This document shows positions 9,601 through 17,454 of a stretch of DNA of 25,687 bases, piece after piece. Position numbers and translations under genes: made by a program. A model generated the notes under the pieces. The model ran no database searches and was not told the DNA's origin. It saw only the letters and a program-made list of their open reading frames with translations. Numbering within the stretch: position 1 is the stretch's first letter; every line of letters begins with the position of its first letter. The DNA is taken from NCBI GenBank assembly GCA_905250885.1, contig CAJNOQ010002204.1, forward strand, positions 1 through 25,687, given 5' to 3'. This DNA comes from Didymodactylos carnosus. Lineage: Eukaryota > Rotifera > Eurotatoria > Philodinida > Philodinidae.

Positions 9601-12126
9601 GTGTTATATCTAAACATACAATTTACTTACCTTCAACTTGATCTATTCGTTTTTTTGCAGGCATTTTTAACATTTGTTGTAAAAATGACATATTTGGTAA
9701 TGTTAGAAAACGAAACGTTTGACAAATATCATCCTAAATAAACGATGAATGATGTACACAGAAGTTAATTGTTGTGATTTAATCTTACAGATGTAAATAA
9801 TTGTTTGAATGGAACAAATACATTCAAATTTTTCAAATAATATTCATCTGACACACCATTGAGAACAACAACGAAAATTTGTTGAACTTTTTGAATACGT
9901 AATACGCGACACCAACTAAAAAAAATAAAAAAAAATACGATATTTAAATATGAGAAACAATGGTATACAAGAAAACTAACTATTTGTTTGCAACATATTA
10001 AATTTGCAATCAAATTGTACATACACTTTGTTTTTTTTCCAAAAATTGTTTTTCTTTTTAATCGATTTCGAGAAAATTATATTTATCTATTGACCGATGG
10101 TTTATTTTTTTGTTTATGACAATATAAACAAAGGAAAGATAAACAGAAACGGTCGTACTTTGCGAATTTTAAAAACGCCTTTATCTCACTTACTCATAAG
10201 ATATAACATGACATAGATATCGTGGGGAAGCATGAAAGAGGATGAAGTTCATTCTTGAAATTTACACTCATAATGAATGAGTAGAGTGAAGAAAGAACAA
10301 ATCGTTTTTCTCAACGTTCTCAGTCCATCTACCTTTAACATAAGCAACGAAATGAGTAAAAAAAAGCACATCAATGTTAAAGAATCTGAATTTCTGATAA
10401 AACTGACATATACAATAGCAACAGTTTCTTTCTTCGTTTCCCCACCAACAACAGTTACGAGTGATTCACCAATTCGATTACGACTGTTTAAGTTTAATGA
10501 ATTTGCCTGTTTAAAAGGTTTCTTTTACTAAAACATTCTAGTCAACGTATACTTGAGATATTTTCTGAAAAATAAAGCTAAGACATAAGGGTCCTTTTAG
10601 AAAAAAAGAGGAACGTCAACAATTTTTTAAGAAGAGTGTAGGGTACAAAAGAGAAGTCATTGTTTTGGTCAAAAAGCGGTACTGCCAACGTTGTGTACAT
10701 GTCAAAGTGGCTTAAGACACTCAAAGACATGATTTTATTCCATTTAAAGTATTTTTTTTTCTCAGTTTTATGCATAAAAAACTGAGAAAATCACAGCAAA
10801 AAGGAGTTATTCTAGTTTAAAACGGTGGTTGTAGTATGACCTTTTTTGATAAAGTTGTGGCTGTATGAGACGAAGATGTTGAAGAAACTAATGTGGTATT
10901 TTCTTTCAACTCTTGGATTTTTTCACGATATTTATCTATTCTTATATGCTGTACTATCGACTGCCATCTTTTATTCGCACAATCTAATTGGTCCGTTTTA
11001 CACCATGTACATACAAATGTTGATTTCCCTAGCATCCAGCTTTAACCATCGTCTCACAGGGACTTCATCTACTATTTTCTGTAACTATAAGTGATTGAAT
11101 TTTTTGTTTCATATGACGGCATTGATAAAAAACTATATCTCAAACTACTTTCAGATATTTTTGCTAAAAAATCCTAGAAAAAGAGAATCATTACGTACGC
11201 GCAGAATAAAATAAAATGTACACGATTGGAGAAACAGAGTATACATTTTGTGAAACTTTTTTTATTACAAACGCTATTTGCAATCATAACACAAATAGGT
11301 AAAGTCGCGTTTCGCCAATAGACATTCGCCATACTGGCGACTGGCGAATGTCCACACGACATTCGCTAGATTGACATTTGCCAGTACCCCTACGACATTC
11401 GCTAGATTGACATTCGCCAGTACCCCTACGACATTCGCCAGTTATGGTGAATGTCCACACGACATTCGCCATTGTTCACACGACATTCGCCAATTATGGC
11501 GAATGTCTCGGCGACAGTCGCCAGTACCTGTCCTCAGTATATGTGTGAGTGAGAGTGTCCGCACGACATTCGCCAATTATGGTGAATGTCCCCTTGACAT
11601 TCGCCAATTGGTCGATTGGCGAATGTCTACTGGCGAACATTGGCGAAAGTTCGCCTATTGGCGAATGTCTACTGGCGAACATTGGCGAAAGTTGAATTGG
11701 CGAACTGCGACACATCCCACAAATATATTGTACTAGACATTCTTCTAGATAAAATATTGTGATTCTATTAGAATTAACATTCTTTTCATAATCATATGAT
11801 TCAAATGCAGTTACCTTGCCATATATTGAAATGCTGTTTTATCTAGGCAACTAAGTATTAACATTTGTAAATGTTTTATTGTAGTTATTATTTGAGATTG
11901 ATGCACTTGTTCATCATTACAGGTTTGTTGTACTTGAGACGATGATATAACAAATTTAGGTTTTGTCTAGAAACATATGAGAATAAGCAAAAAATAATCA
12001 TTTAGAGTAAATAAGAACAACTTTACTTACACCTTTTAATTTTCTTCTTTTATTAATTTCTTGAATATACTGTTTTTTGAATGCCGGTGTTGGATTTTCA
12101 AGCGGAGAAGAGTTACTATTATCCAT
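3603..12126 (-). CDS. REXO5/REXO1-type DEDDh 3'-5' RNA exonuclease, ten exons, 464 aa
   Basis: Exons (minus strand) 12126-12031, 11966-11815, 9915-9789, 9733-9631, 9515-9238, 6449-6328, 6270-6132, 4298-4198, 3939-3854 and 3793-3603 join at GT-AG sites with matching phases into 1395 nt. The protein has the DEDDh catalytic set: D249 and E251 in FAVDVET (ExoI), D334 in GHSIENDL (ExoII), and H382 and D387 in HDPTEDA (ExoIII), plus the family-typical HPYLIDTS (about 342-349). The upstream region with SWCRVLRIQKV (83-93) is also family-like. Such enzymes trim 3' ends of structured RNAs (rRNA, snoRNA, tRNA) in the nucleus; that role is inferred from the family. ExoI reads DVET rather than the usual DCE, but both acidic residues remain. 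The start has a good context (AAG ATG G). The stop overlaps an AATAAA. A donor-like GTATGT at 3625 leaves a longer C-terminus possible; I saw no downstream exon and no RRM domains, which vertebrate REXO5 carries. Introns 2, 5 and 7 are 1899, 2788 and 1833 bp; the rest are 55-258 bp. Confidence 0.9.
4299..6131 (-). other. Intron 7 of the exonuclease gene, 1833 bp, holding a MITE
   Basis: Donor CAG|GTAAGT (6131) and acceptor TTATTAG| (4299) join GHSIENDLKYLQ to IYHPYLIDTS, the normal family continuity, so no exon is missing. The intron contains the element at 5279-5692; the rest (4300-5278 and 5693-6130) shows no gene. Confidence 0.8.
5279..5692. mobile_element. About 410-bp MITE with roughly 65-bp terminal inverted repeats
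   Basis: The left end AGGACGGATGCCCAAATGGT and right-end complement AGGACGGGTGCCAAAATGGT continue as TCACTTTTCGTCCTAAAA then AATTGGCATAAATTATATATTTT in both arms. The interior holds a C9 tract (about 5424) and no coding signal. No clear target duplication was found. Confidence 0.75.
6590..6995. repeat. Long inverted repeat, about 160-bp arms
   Basis: The left arm (about 6590-6748) and right arm (about 6806-6990) share GCAACAGTTATTTTATCGG, AAATGTTTGCTCTACAAAAT and the downstream AAGACATTG-AGACTTTC. The right arm has about 25 extra bases near 6900-6925. The centre around 6765-6790 holds a small palindrome (GCGGTTATTAACCG). Likely a non-autonomous fold-back element; no target duplication identified. 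Confidence 0.75.
7740..9075. mobile_element. Composite of two nested long palindromes
   Basis: The outer element has left arm 7740-8018 and right arm about 8770-9070 with ends ACGAGGGAAGG/ACGAGAGAACG. Its centre is interrupted after AAAAGCCCTA by a second related element at about 8019-8726 (ends ACGAGGGAATCGCCCCAGG and its rough complement). Both share a core containing AGCTCTACACGACCTTTCTT, TGCAAAGTTATAGA and AAGAAAAGCCCTAA. No coding sequence is present. It lies within intron 5 of the exonuclease gene. Confidence 0.75.
8227..8227. other. Single ambiguous base (N) at a duplicated junction
   Basis: The only N in the window. About 95 bp on each side are near-identical, both ending with TAATTGTAGCCCGCACATTT, so the assembly here probably joined two overlapping or allelic ends. 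Confidence 0.9.
10817..11090 (-). pseudogene. Broken zinc-finger fragment, BED-like, transposon-type
   Basis: The minus strand reads KIVDEVPVRRWLKLDAR after an acceptor-like TTACAG near 11084. It then continues one frame over as KSTFVCTWCKTD followed by SIVQHIRIDKYREKI, ending at a TAA at 10819-10817. The spacing CxxC, then H and a basic K-Y/H ending after an RWLK lead, resembles the N-terminal zinc fingers of hAT-type transposases and their domesticated relatives. The two pieces are joined only by a frameshift near 11035, with no possible intron there. It sits inside intron 2 of the exonuclease gene in the same orientation. No catalytic transposase region follows. The family assignment is tentative. 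Confidence 0.4.
11298..11718. mobile_element. About 420-bp island of GACATTCGCC repeats, hAT-like MITE
   Basis: About ten forward GACATTCGCC-type and six reverse GGCGAATGTC-type copies (allowing one mismatch) fill the element, many paired as GACATTCGCCAATTATGGCG hairpins. The ends read GGTAAAGTCGCGTTTCGCCA and, on the complement, GGGATGTGTCGCAGTTCGCC. ACAAATA directly flanks both sides (11291-11297 and 11719-11725). The ORFs here on both strands are by-products of the repeat. Confidence 0.7.
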
Positions 12127-12175
12127 CTTCAAAATGTAATAATGCTCAACAATCTGAATTAAAAGAAAAATGAAA
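12124..12175 (-). promoter_or_regulatory. Strong splice acceptor just upstream of the exonuclease ATG; candidate spliced-leader site
   Basis: Reading the minus strand, a pyrimidine-rich run ending in TTTTAATTCAG (AG at 12155-12154) precedes 27 untranslated bases and then ATG. No matching upstream donor with coding sequence was found. Bdelloid rotifers are known to trans-splice a spliced leader onto mRNAs, so this may be the leader acceptor. A normal 5'-UTR intron is the alternative. Confidence 0.4.
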
Positions 12176-12568
12176 TTAAAGTGTACAACAATCACTTGTG
12201 TACTAATATAGTCAGTCATAAATATTTTATTCTAAATATGTTCGTATTTTAACCTCTATCAATGGTTTTTCTTCTCAAACAGGCTTTTTTTTCTGTTCAA
12301 CTATTACTGACTGGAATAAACTTCCTGAGTTAGTCATTTGTTTTTCTTCATTAACGTCTTTCAAATAGGCACTAGTTCAGTATCACTTAGAATAAAATTC
12401 AGCCATGTTCCTAGACATAATAAACTTGTGTTAGTCGTTTTCTTTAACATTATTTTTATTTGTGTTTATTTCTCATCGTTCCTTTATCTCTATATTGCAT
12501 ACTCTAGTTTCTTTTGTCTTTTGTCTATTTCTGTTATGTTTTTTTGTTTTTCCCTCATCTCATTTTTA
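12127..12568. other. Upstream region of the exonuclease gene
   Basis: Apart from the acceptor near 12154 no promoter motif stands out. The region is AT-rich, with a pyrimidine-rich stretch from 12420 to 12560. Confidence 0.35.
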
Positions 12569-12883
12569 TAGTTTGGCTCAAGTCATTGATATTACAGGTC
12601 AAGGATCTTTGATCACTCTCACTTTTCACGAATAAACATTATTATTACGTACGATCAACATATGTGAATAAGATTCTTCATCTATCTCAGCGCTTTCGAG
12701 TTTATATATGTCCTATTTTCATTTTTCAAACAAACAGCAATTATCGAGATATTTACCGTTCTGTATGATAGAAGAGGGACCATATTGTCATTTTGCACAT
12801 TTCTAATAATAATGTTTTATTCACGAAAAGTGAGAGTGGTCAAAGATTCTTGACCTCTAATATCAATGACTCGAGCCAAACTA
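12569..12883. mobile_element. 315-bp MITE with about 80-bp inverted repeats and TA target
   Basis: The left arm TAGTTTGGCTCAAGTCATTG and right-arm complement TAGTTTGGCTCGAGTCATTG stay about 90% alike through TCACTTTTC and AATAAACATTATTATTA. TA flanks both ends (12567-12568 and 12884-12885). The non-coding spacer is about 150 bp. Probably a Tc1/mariner-type MITE. Confidence 0.75.
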
Positions 12884-13045
12884 TAAAAACTGACAGCTAG
12901 TCTTATCGAAATTTCCTGCTAACCATCGATTCACGACTAATATAACTGGATCGAAATTAAGTTCTCTACCCTGATCAATTACAAATTTAACAACAAACAT
13001 CCTAGATGGCTCATCTAAACTAAAATAGCTGTAAGTTGAACACTT
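12884..13045 (-). pseudogene. Orphan exon-like ORF ending at a MITE boundary
   Basis: After a strong acceptor (TTCTTTTTCTTCAG at about 13046) a minus-strand ORF of about 53 codons reads smoothly and contains RMFVVKFVIDQGRELNFD and VVNRWLAGNFDKTS. Its TAG stop lies at the edge of the MITE at 12569-12883. I do not recognise the family. It may be an exon fragment of a gene disrupted by the element, or a chance ORF. Confidence 0.25.
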
Positions 13046-13447
13046 CTGAAGAAAAAGAAACACTGCAGAACTTTTATATATTTAGATAGAAGTTACAAAT
13101 CCTTTTTGACTAATATCCTGTTGATGTTAATCTTCATACACTAGCTATTGTGATGAAAATTAGAGAATTAAACAGAAATTATACCGGTTCTCTCGCTCAC
13201 AAGTGTTCAACAAGATCGATGGGTTAATTTTGTAAGGCAGAAAGCATGAAAAAAAGATAAAGTAGACATTTTCAAAAGCAAAGTGGGATATACTTTTCGC
13301 AGTGTGGAAAACAGAATAGAAATTCATTAAATTAATTAAGAACAGAACAAAAGGGTGTCTTTGATTCAAATACGAATATGCTCTTTGACGATGCTCGCTC
13401 TAATCGGCTCTCACTGTTTTATTCCCTTGACTTTAGTCTAGGTCTTA
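13046..13447. other. No gene recognised
   Basis: AT-rich; short minus-strand ORFs lack recognisable features. Confidence 0.4.
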
Positions 13448-13827
13448 GGCCACGTTCACACTACAAAAGTAAACGAGCTAAAACGAAGCTGATTGGTCAG
13501 AAAGTTAATTCTGAGTTAAATAATGTTTCGGACATCATTTAACTTTAACTCTTCAATCATAAATGAGCTTAGTAACCAATAATATGGTTCCATTAGACAA
13601 CGAAGATAGCACCAGTTCTATGGGAAAACAAATATCTGACTCTCCTCAATTTTGCTGTTTGAGCTTAGAAAGTCAACTGTGGAACGTAATTTCAAACCGA
13701 CAAGCCGAATACTGAATCCAGGAAGCGGCACAATTTTAGGAAAATGACAAAATTGGTGTGTTAAAGACTATGATGTGAACGCTCTAATTCAACGTTAACT
13801 ATGAAAATTTGTGATATGAACGTGGCC
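13448..13827. mobile_element. 380-bp MITE with GGCCACGTTCA ends and TTA target, PIF/Harbinger-like
   Basis: The left end is GGCCACGTTCACACTACAAA and the right-end complement GGCCACGTTCATATCACAAA. TTA lies directly outside both ends (13445-13447 and 13828-13830). A 3-bp TTA/TAA duplication and GG-rich ends are the hallmark of the PIF/Harbinger (Tourist) group. No ORF of note. Confidence 0.65.
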
Positions 13828-13830
13828 TTA

Positions 13831-14173
13831 CAAAATGGTTGTGGGCAAAATACGAAAAAATGGTTATCAGATATTCCATGGATGAGCCAATCACAACAGA
13901 AAAAAGTAGAAAATTGCTTTTTAACTACGAGAGAAAAAATACTCAAAGAGATGACTCGAAATATTTACTAATGCAGGTAGAAAAAAAGCAAAGCAAAGTT
14001 TTTCCGTAGTCGGCAGAAAGATGTCGCCAGAAATCAGTGAGTTTTGATAAAACACAAAACTCATCTACGGACAAGAATATAGATAGTCTATGAGGGCAAA
14101 TTAATCAGAAATACTTCGAGCCGTATCAGGATCGTCAGAGGATCTCTAGAAAACGGTTTAGCTTTACACGATT
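13831..14173. other. No gene recognised
   Basis: No coding-like ORF or repeat was identified between the Harbinger-like element and the next palindrome. Confidence 0.4.
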
Positions 14174-14523
14174 GTCCATTCAAAAAACAGCGGCCTCGGT
14201 TGTTTTTTAAATAACTTTTGATAGAAAAATGCTAGAAACGTGCGTTTTTCAGATTTGGAAACTAGATCCTCGAAGCTACATTTCCCTAAGCAAAATCGAT
14301 ATTTGAAAATTTTCCGAAGCTGGTTTTTCAGAGGATCCTTGGAAAGCCAGTTTGGATCGCTAAAAATTGGCGCAGAAATAGGACAATTTTTCAAATATCG
14401 GTTTTGCTTAGGGAAACGTAGCTTCGAGGATCTAGTTTCCAAATCGGAAAAACGCAGGTTTCTACCATTTTACTATCAAAAGTTATTTAAAAACCAACCG
14501 AAACAACTGTTTTTTGGATGGAC
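14174..14523. repeat. 350-bp near-perfect palindrome with GTCCATYCAAAAAACAG ends
   Basis: The left arm (14174-about 14320) and right arm (about 14375-14523) mirror each other through GAAACTAGATCCTCGAAGCT and AAGCAAAA-CGATATTTGAAAA. Similar ORFs appear on both strands (both containing ETRSSKL and FPKQNRYLK) and are artefacts of the palindrome. No clear target duplication was found. Likely a fold-back MITE. Confidence 0.75.
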
Positions 14524-15054
14524 AACACATTGGTCACTTTTTTCGTGAAATGAGAGAAGTTGACAACAGTTCTCGGCTATTGCATTAGCGAACGCCGACC
14601 GAAGGGAGGCTTGATCGTTGTCTTTGACTCAAAGTCCATGGAAGGTCGGTAGATATAAGTTCTTAAAGTCAGGGCGAGTGCAGACGAGCGTTACCTTGTA
14701 GAAACTACTGATAATGTTTTTACATCCTCTTTTCGCGCACGGTCACGACGATGTATACAACAATGCCATTATTAAATAGATCTTGTTTTGTTTAATTAAA
14801 CAGTGGCCATTTATAATGTAGTTTAGCAGATGTCATCAAATCAAATATAGTCGCATGCAACAGATAGAGTTTGTCATTCAAATGTGAGAAAACTTTGCCA
14901 CAGCGAATGTCCTTCATCATGACAATTTGTATCACTAGATATTCACATGAACTAAAAAAAATTTTATCTTCGTGTCGATGCTGAACTTCTATTATGTACT
15001 ATACTCTATATTGCGAATTATTTTATGAGACTAACACTATCAATCATATTTGTA
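14524..15054. other. No gene recognised
   Basis: Mixed-composition sequence without coding signal or repeat. Confidence 0.4.
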
Positions 15055-15228
15055 ACCGGTCAGAAATTGCACGACCGGGATCGAAAGCGGTCAGAAAACG
15101 TTAGATCGGACCGGTCCGGCTAAGTACGACCGGACGGGTCTACCGATTAACCGAGCGGCTTACGTCGTTTTCCTCGGTCGAACCGCGTCGAGACCGGCAC
15201 TTGATTTAAACCGGTCGGTTATCGGCGG
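15055..15228. repeat. GC-rich island of ACCGGTC words
   Basis: ACCGGT occurs repeatedly with variants (GACCGG, CCGGTC, CGACCGG, CCGGTCGGTTATCGG) in both orientations, in strong contrast to the AT-rich flanks. It directly abuts the GACTCGAG island at 15229. No target duplication was found. Confidence 0.65.
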
Positions 15229-15587
15229 CAGGGATGGGTGAGTCAGAGAAGACTCAAGTCGCATTTGTCGTTGACTCAGACTCGAGATGAAAGACTCAAT
15301 AAACTTGATAAAGTGACTCGAATCATTTACGAGTCAGCCATGTGCAACCTGAGATTGTTATGACGGTGTTTATTATATTTGTTATGTACCAGCAGAGGGA
15401 GAGATTTGAGAATATTCTAAGTAGGACATCGCGCCACATGAGAGGATTGAGAACTGTTCTTGGAAAAATGAATCAGGGGAAGTTTTCCTGTAGAAAATGA
15501 TTCAAAGTGACTCGAGTAACCTCGAGTCAATTTTTAATGCGACTCGGACTCGGACTACGATTCGAAGGCTATTGACTCATCATCCTA
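15229..15587. mobile_element. 359-bp inverted-repeat island of GACTCGAGTC words
   Basis: The left end is CAGGGATGGGTGAGTCA and the right-end complement TAGGATGATGAGTCA. GACTC/GAGTC words (some as GACTCGAG or ACTCGGACTCGGACT) cluster at both ends; the middle is unrelated. The ends resemble hAT termini (CAGGGATG), but the neighbouring 8 bp on each side differ. Confidence 0.6.
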
Positions 15588-15663
15588 CTTCTGATTCATC
15601 TTCTATTACAAAATCATCCTATTTCTTAAAAAAAGTGCAATGTTAAAAGATCACTGTATGCTC

Positions 15664-15855
15664 TTAAGATACAAAAAGCGATGAAATGATTGAATAACAG
15701 ATATCACAAAAAACGTACAAAAACTTATGGCATCCGTGGATACCCTGTGATAACCCAAATCGTATAACAAGCTTAGGTGGCACATTTTTAGTTATTTTTA
15801 GTATATTCATAAAACCATTGATATTTTCTTTGACTGTTTCGCTACTGAAGATCTC
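15664..15855 (-). pseudogene. Unrecognised coding-like fragment
   Basis: An acceptor-like TTTATTTTAG is followed by 63 open codons on the minus strand, including ENINGFMNILKITKNVPPKL and VIRFGLSQG. A donor-like CAGG|GTATCC follows FGLSQ, so the true exon might be shorter. The VIRFG-x-x-x-G stretch is faintly like the QIRFGG-KG region of eukaryotic RNA-dependent RNA polymerases, but nothing else of that domain is seen. No start codon or connecting exons were found. Confidence 0.22.
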
Positions 15856-16693
15856 CTAAAATAAAAGTAATAATTATTCTATATCACGTTAGTTATTCAG
15901 CTTAGAGAAAGGTTAATAACTGAAGATCATACTTGATACTAAACCGATTAGCTGCTAATTCAGGAGAATCTAAAATGATTTCTACTCGCATTAAAGCCGA
16001 TTACTATTCCACAGTAGAGAACAATGGTAATCATCTCAAATGATCGTAAACATTTTTTAATGTATAAATTTGGTTTATGTTTTAATGTTTTACACGAAAT
16101 TCGAGTTTTCCATTCTAGTGAAGCAGCATGAGACACTTTTCTTGTACATTCCACTACTTCGCCCGCATTTATTATATTCTATTGTAAAAATGTCTTCGAC
16201 CCTTTGTTTTCGTTAGTTTCTCATGTACAATTGTTTCAATCAAAAGGACATCTCCGTTTGTTTTATCCCGAAAGGTGTGATCGACACAATCAGAGGTCTA
16301 GAGGCTTTGGACAGGCATTGATAAAAAAGAAAATATATATATATATATCTTAAGAAAATTGCAGAATGGTTTGCTAAAGAAAAGTGTTAAGTCTTTGCAG
16401 TATCTTCATTGCCAATGATTGTCGAAAGCTGTGGGATGTCTCATTTTGTTGGTCATATTTTTCTGGGTAAACCAAAACACATGCTGTCTCGAGGTGCCGT
16501 TTTGGTCGAAATCATCATAGACGAGAGACTAACAGAAAAAAGTGTCGGAAATATTTTTACAATACAAAAGTTAGCTGTTTTGATCGTCTTAAAATTTACT
16601 AAATGGTACTATTAACCATCATTCACCATTGCTCTGATACTTTATAGTTGTTGACCTATTGCATTAGCCACGAGTGTTCTTCACTCCATATCT
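15856..16693. other. No gene recognised; AT microsatellite
   Basis: A short (AT)n tract lies at about 16332-16348. A minus-strand stretch near 15930-15985 reads ILDSPELAANRFSIKYD, but no compatible splice to the fragment at 15664-15855 could be made. Confidence 0.4.
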
Positions 16694-17155
16694 CTAAACC
16701 AGTTTTGATGGCCTTAAAATCGAGTATTGATGCTTGGTTGTAAATGTTTTCCTTAAAGTACACCCTGCCATATCGGTGCAGACCGCCGATAGGTCAGGCG
16801 TAAAATGTTTTGATTTAGTAAGAATGTGTTTATCTTTTCTAAAATCCGCTATTGCTGACGGGTATTCACGTTTCATGTAATGAATACAACCCTTGTAGTT
16901 ATAATCTTTTGCGAGAGATAGTCGATCAACTGGCAGAAATCGTACTTTAACACCTGATGTTAAACATGTTCGTAACGATTTTGACTGTTGAATTTTCCCT
17001 AAATTGACTATTTTATAGTTACCAGTAACTGTTGCCAACAGCGAGTTATCTATCGGTTTCCTCTTTTGTATCGCTTTTTTAAAAGAATATTCCGTTATAT
17101 AGTAATCATGCTTGATCTTGGTTATCAGTAGGCATTCCTCTGAACAAGATGCGGT
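16694..17155 (-). pseudogene. 153-codon coding-like ORF with one TPR-like unit
   Basis: The frame is open from an in-frame TAG at 17158-17156 to a stop at 16694, long for this base composition. An acceptor-like TTGTTCAG lies at about 17140. There is no good ATG near the start. The stretch near 16855-16760 (YNYKGCIHYMKREYPSAIAD, then F and K) matches the spacing of a tetratricopeptide repeat: G at 8, Y at 11, A near 20. The upstream part (ATVTGNYKIVNLG) is unrecognised. It may be a decayed exon of a TPR protein. No partner exons were found. Confidence 0.3.
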
Positions 17156-17164
17156 CTAGCCATC

Positions 17165-17345
17165 TGCATTGTTATAAGCGACTCTCAAAACCGTGGTTTT
17201 CATCGGTTTTTCAAACCGCATGGATCGAAGAAATCGCGGTTTGTTCTTGCCGCGGTGAGTTAAACTGCGTTTTTCGGAATGACAACGCGGTTTGCTACAG
17301 AGAAACCGTGATGAGCCAAAAAGCCCGCGGTTAACCGCGGTTTTA
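17165..17345. repeat. Island of AACCGCGGTT words
   Basis: CGCGGTT, AACCGC and AACCGTG variants occur about ten times in both orientations, ending in GCGGTTAACCGCGG. Further right, CTCAGGCCTG at 17375-17384 (complement CAGGCCTGAG) could be an hAT-like terminus. No matching left end was found. Confidence 0.6.
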
Positions 17346-17454
17346 TTCGAAAAAATTTTTCGAAAATGTTTGCTCAGGCCTGCTATGGAATTTCGTGCGA
17401 GCTTCATGCCCGGTCTTTTTTTGACATATTAGAACCTCAGAAATGACTGTAAAC

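Larger units (their letters stand above)
9916..11814 (-). other. Intron 2 of the exonuclease gene, 1899 bp
   Basis: Donor GCAAG|GTAACT (11814) and acceptor TTTTTAG| (9916) in phase 2 recreate the Ser of SWCRVL. The intron contains the zinc-finger remnant (10817-11090), the GACATTCGCC island (11298-11718) and a hairpin at 10757-10790 with CTCAGTTTT arms. The stretch 9917-10750 shows nothing else. Confidence 0.8.

Noticed and set aside
9765..10022. Upstream extension of exon 3 of the exonuclease to a Met near 10022
   Set aside because: A GT donor near 9980 does not match the phase needed by the acceptor at 9916. The exon at 11966-11815 joins exactly in phase 2 and restores SWCRVL.
11284..11736. 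Several overlapping ORFs on both strands
   Set aside because: They are translations of the GACATTCGCC repeat array and show internal repetition with no domain.
14164..14548. Two similar ORFs of 92 and 102 codons on opposite strands
   Set aside because: They result from the palindrome, not from a duplicated gene.
15930..15985. Second exon (ILDSPELAANRFSIKYD) joined to the fragment at 15664-15855
   Set aside because: No GT donor gives a phase that keeps the downstream frame open.
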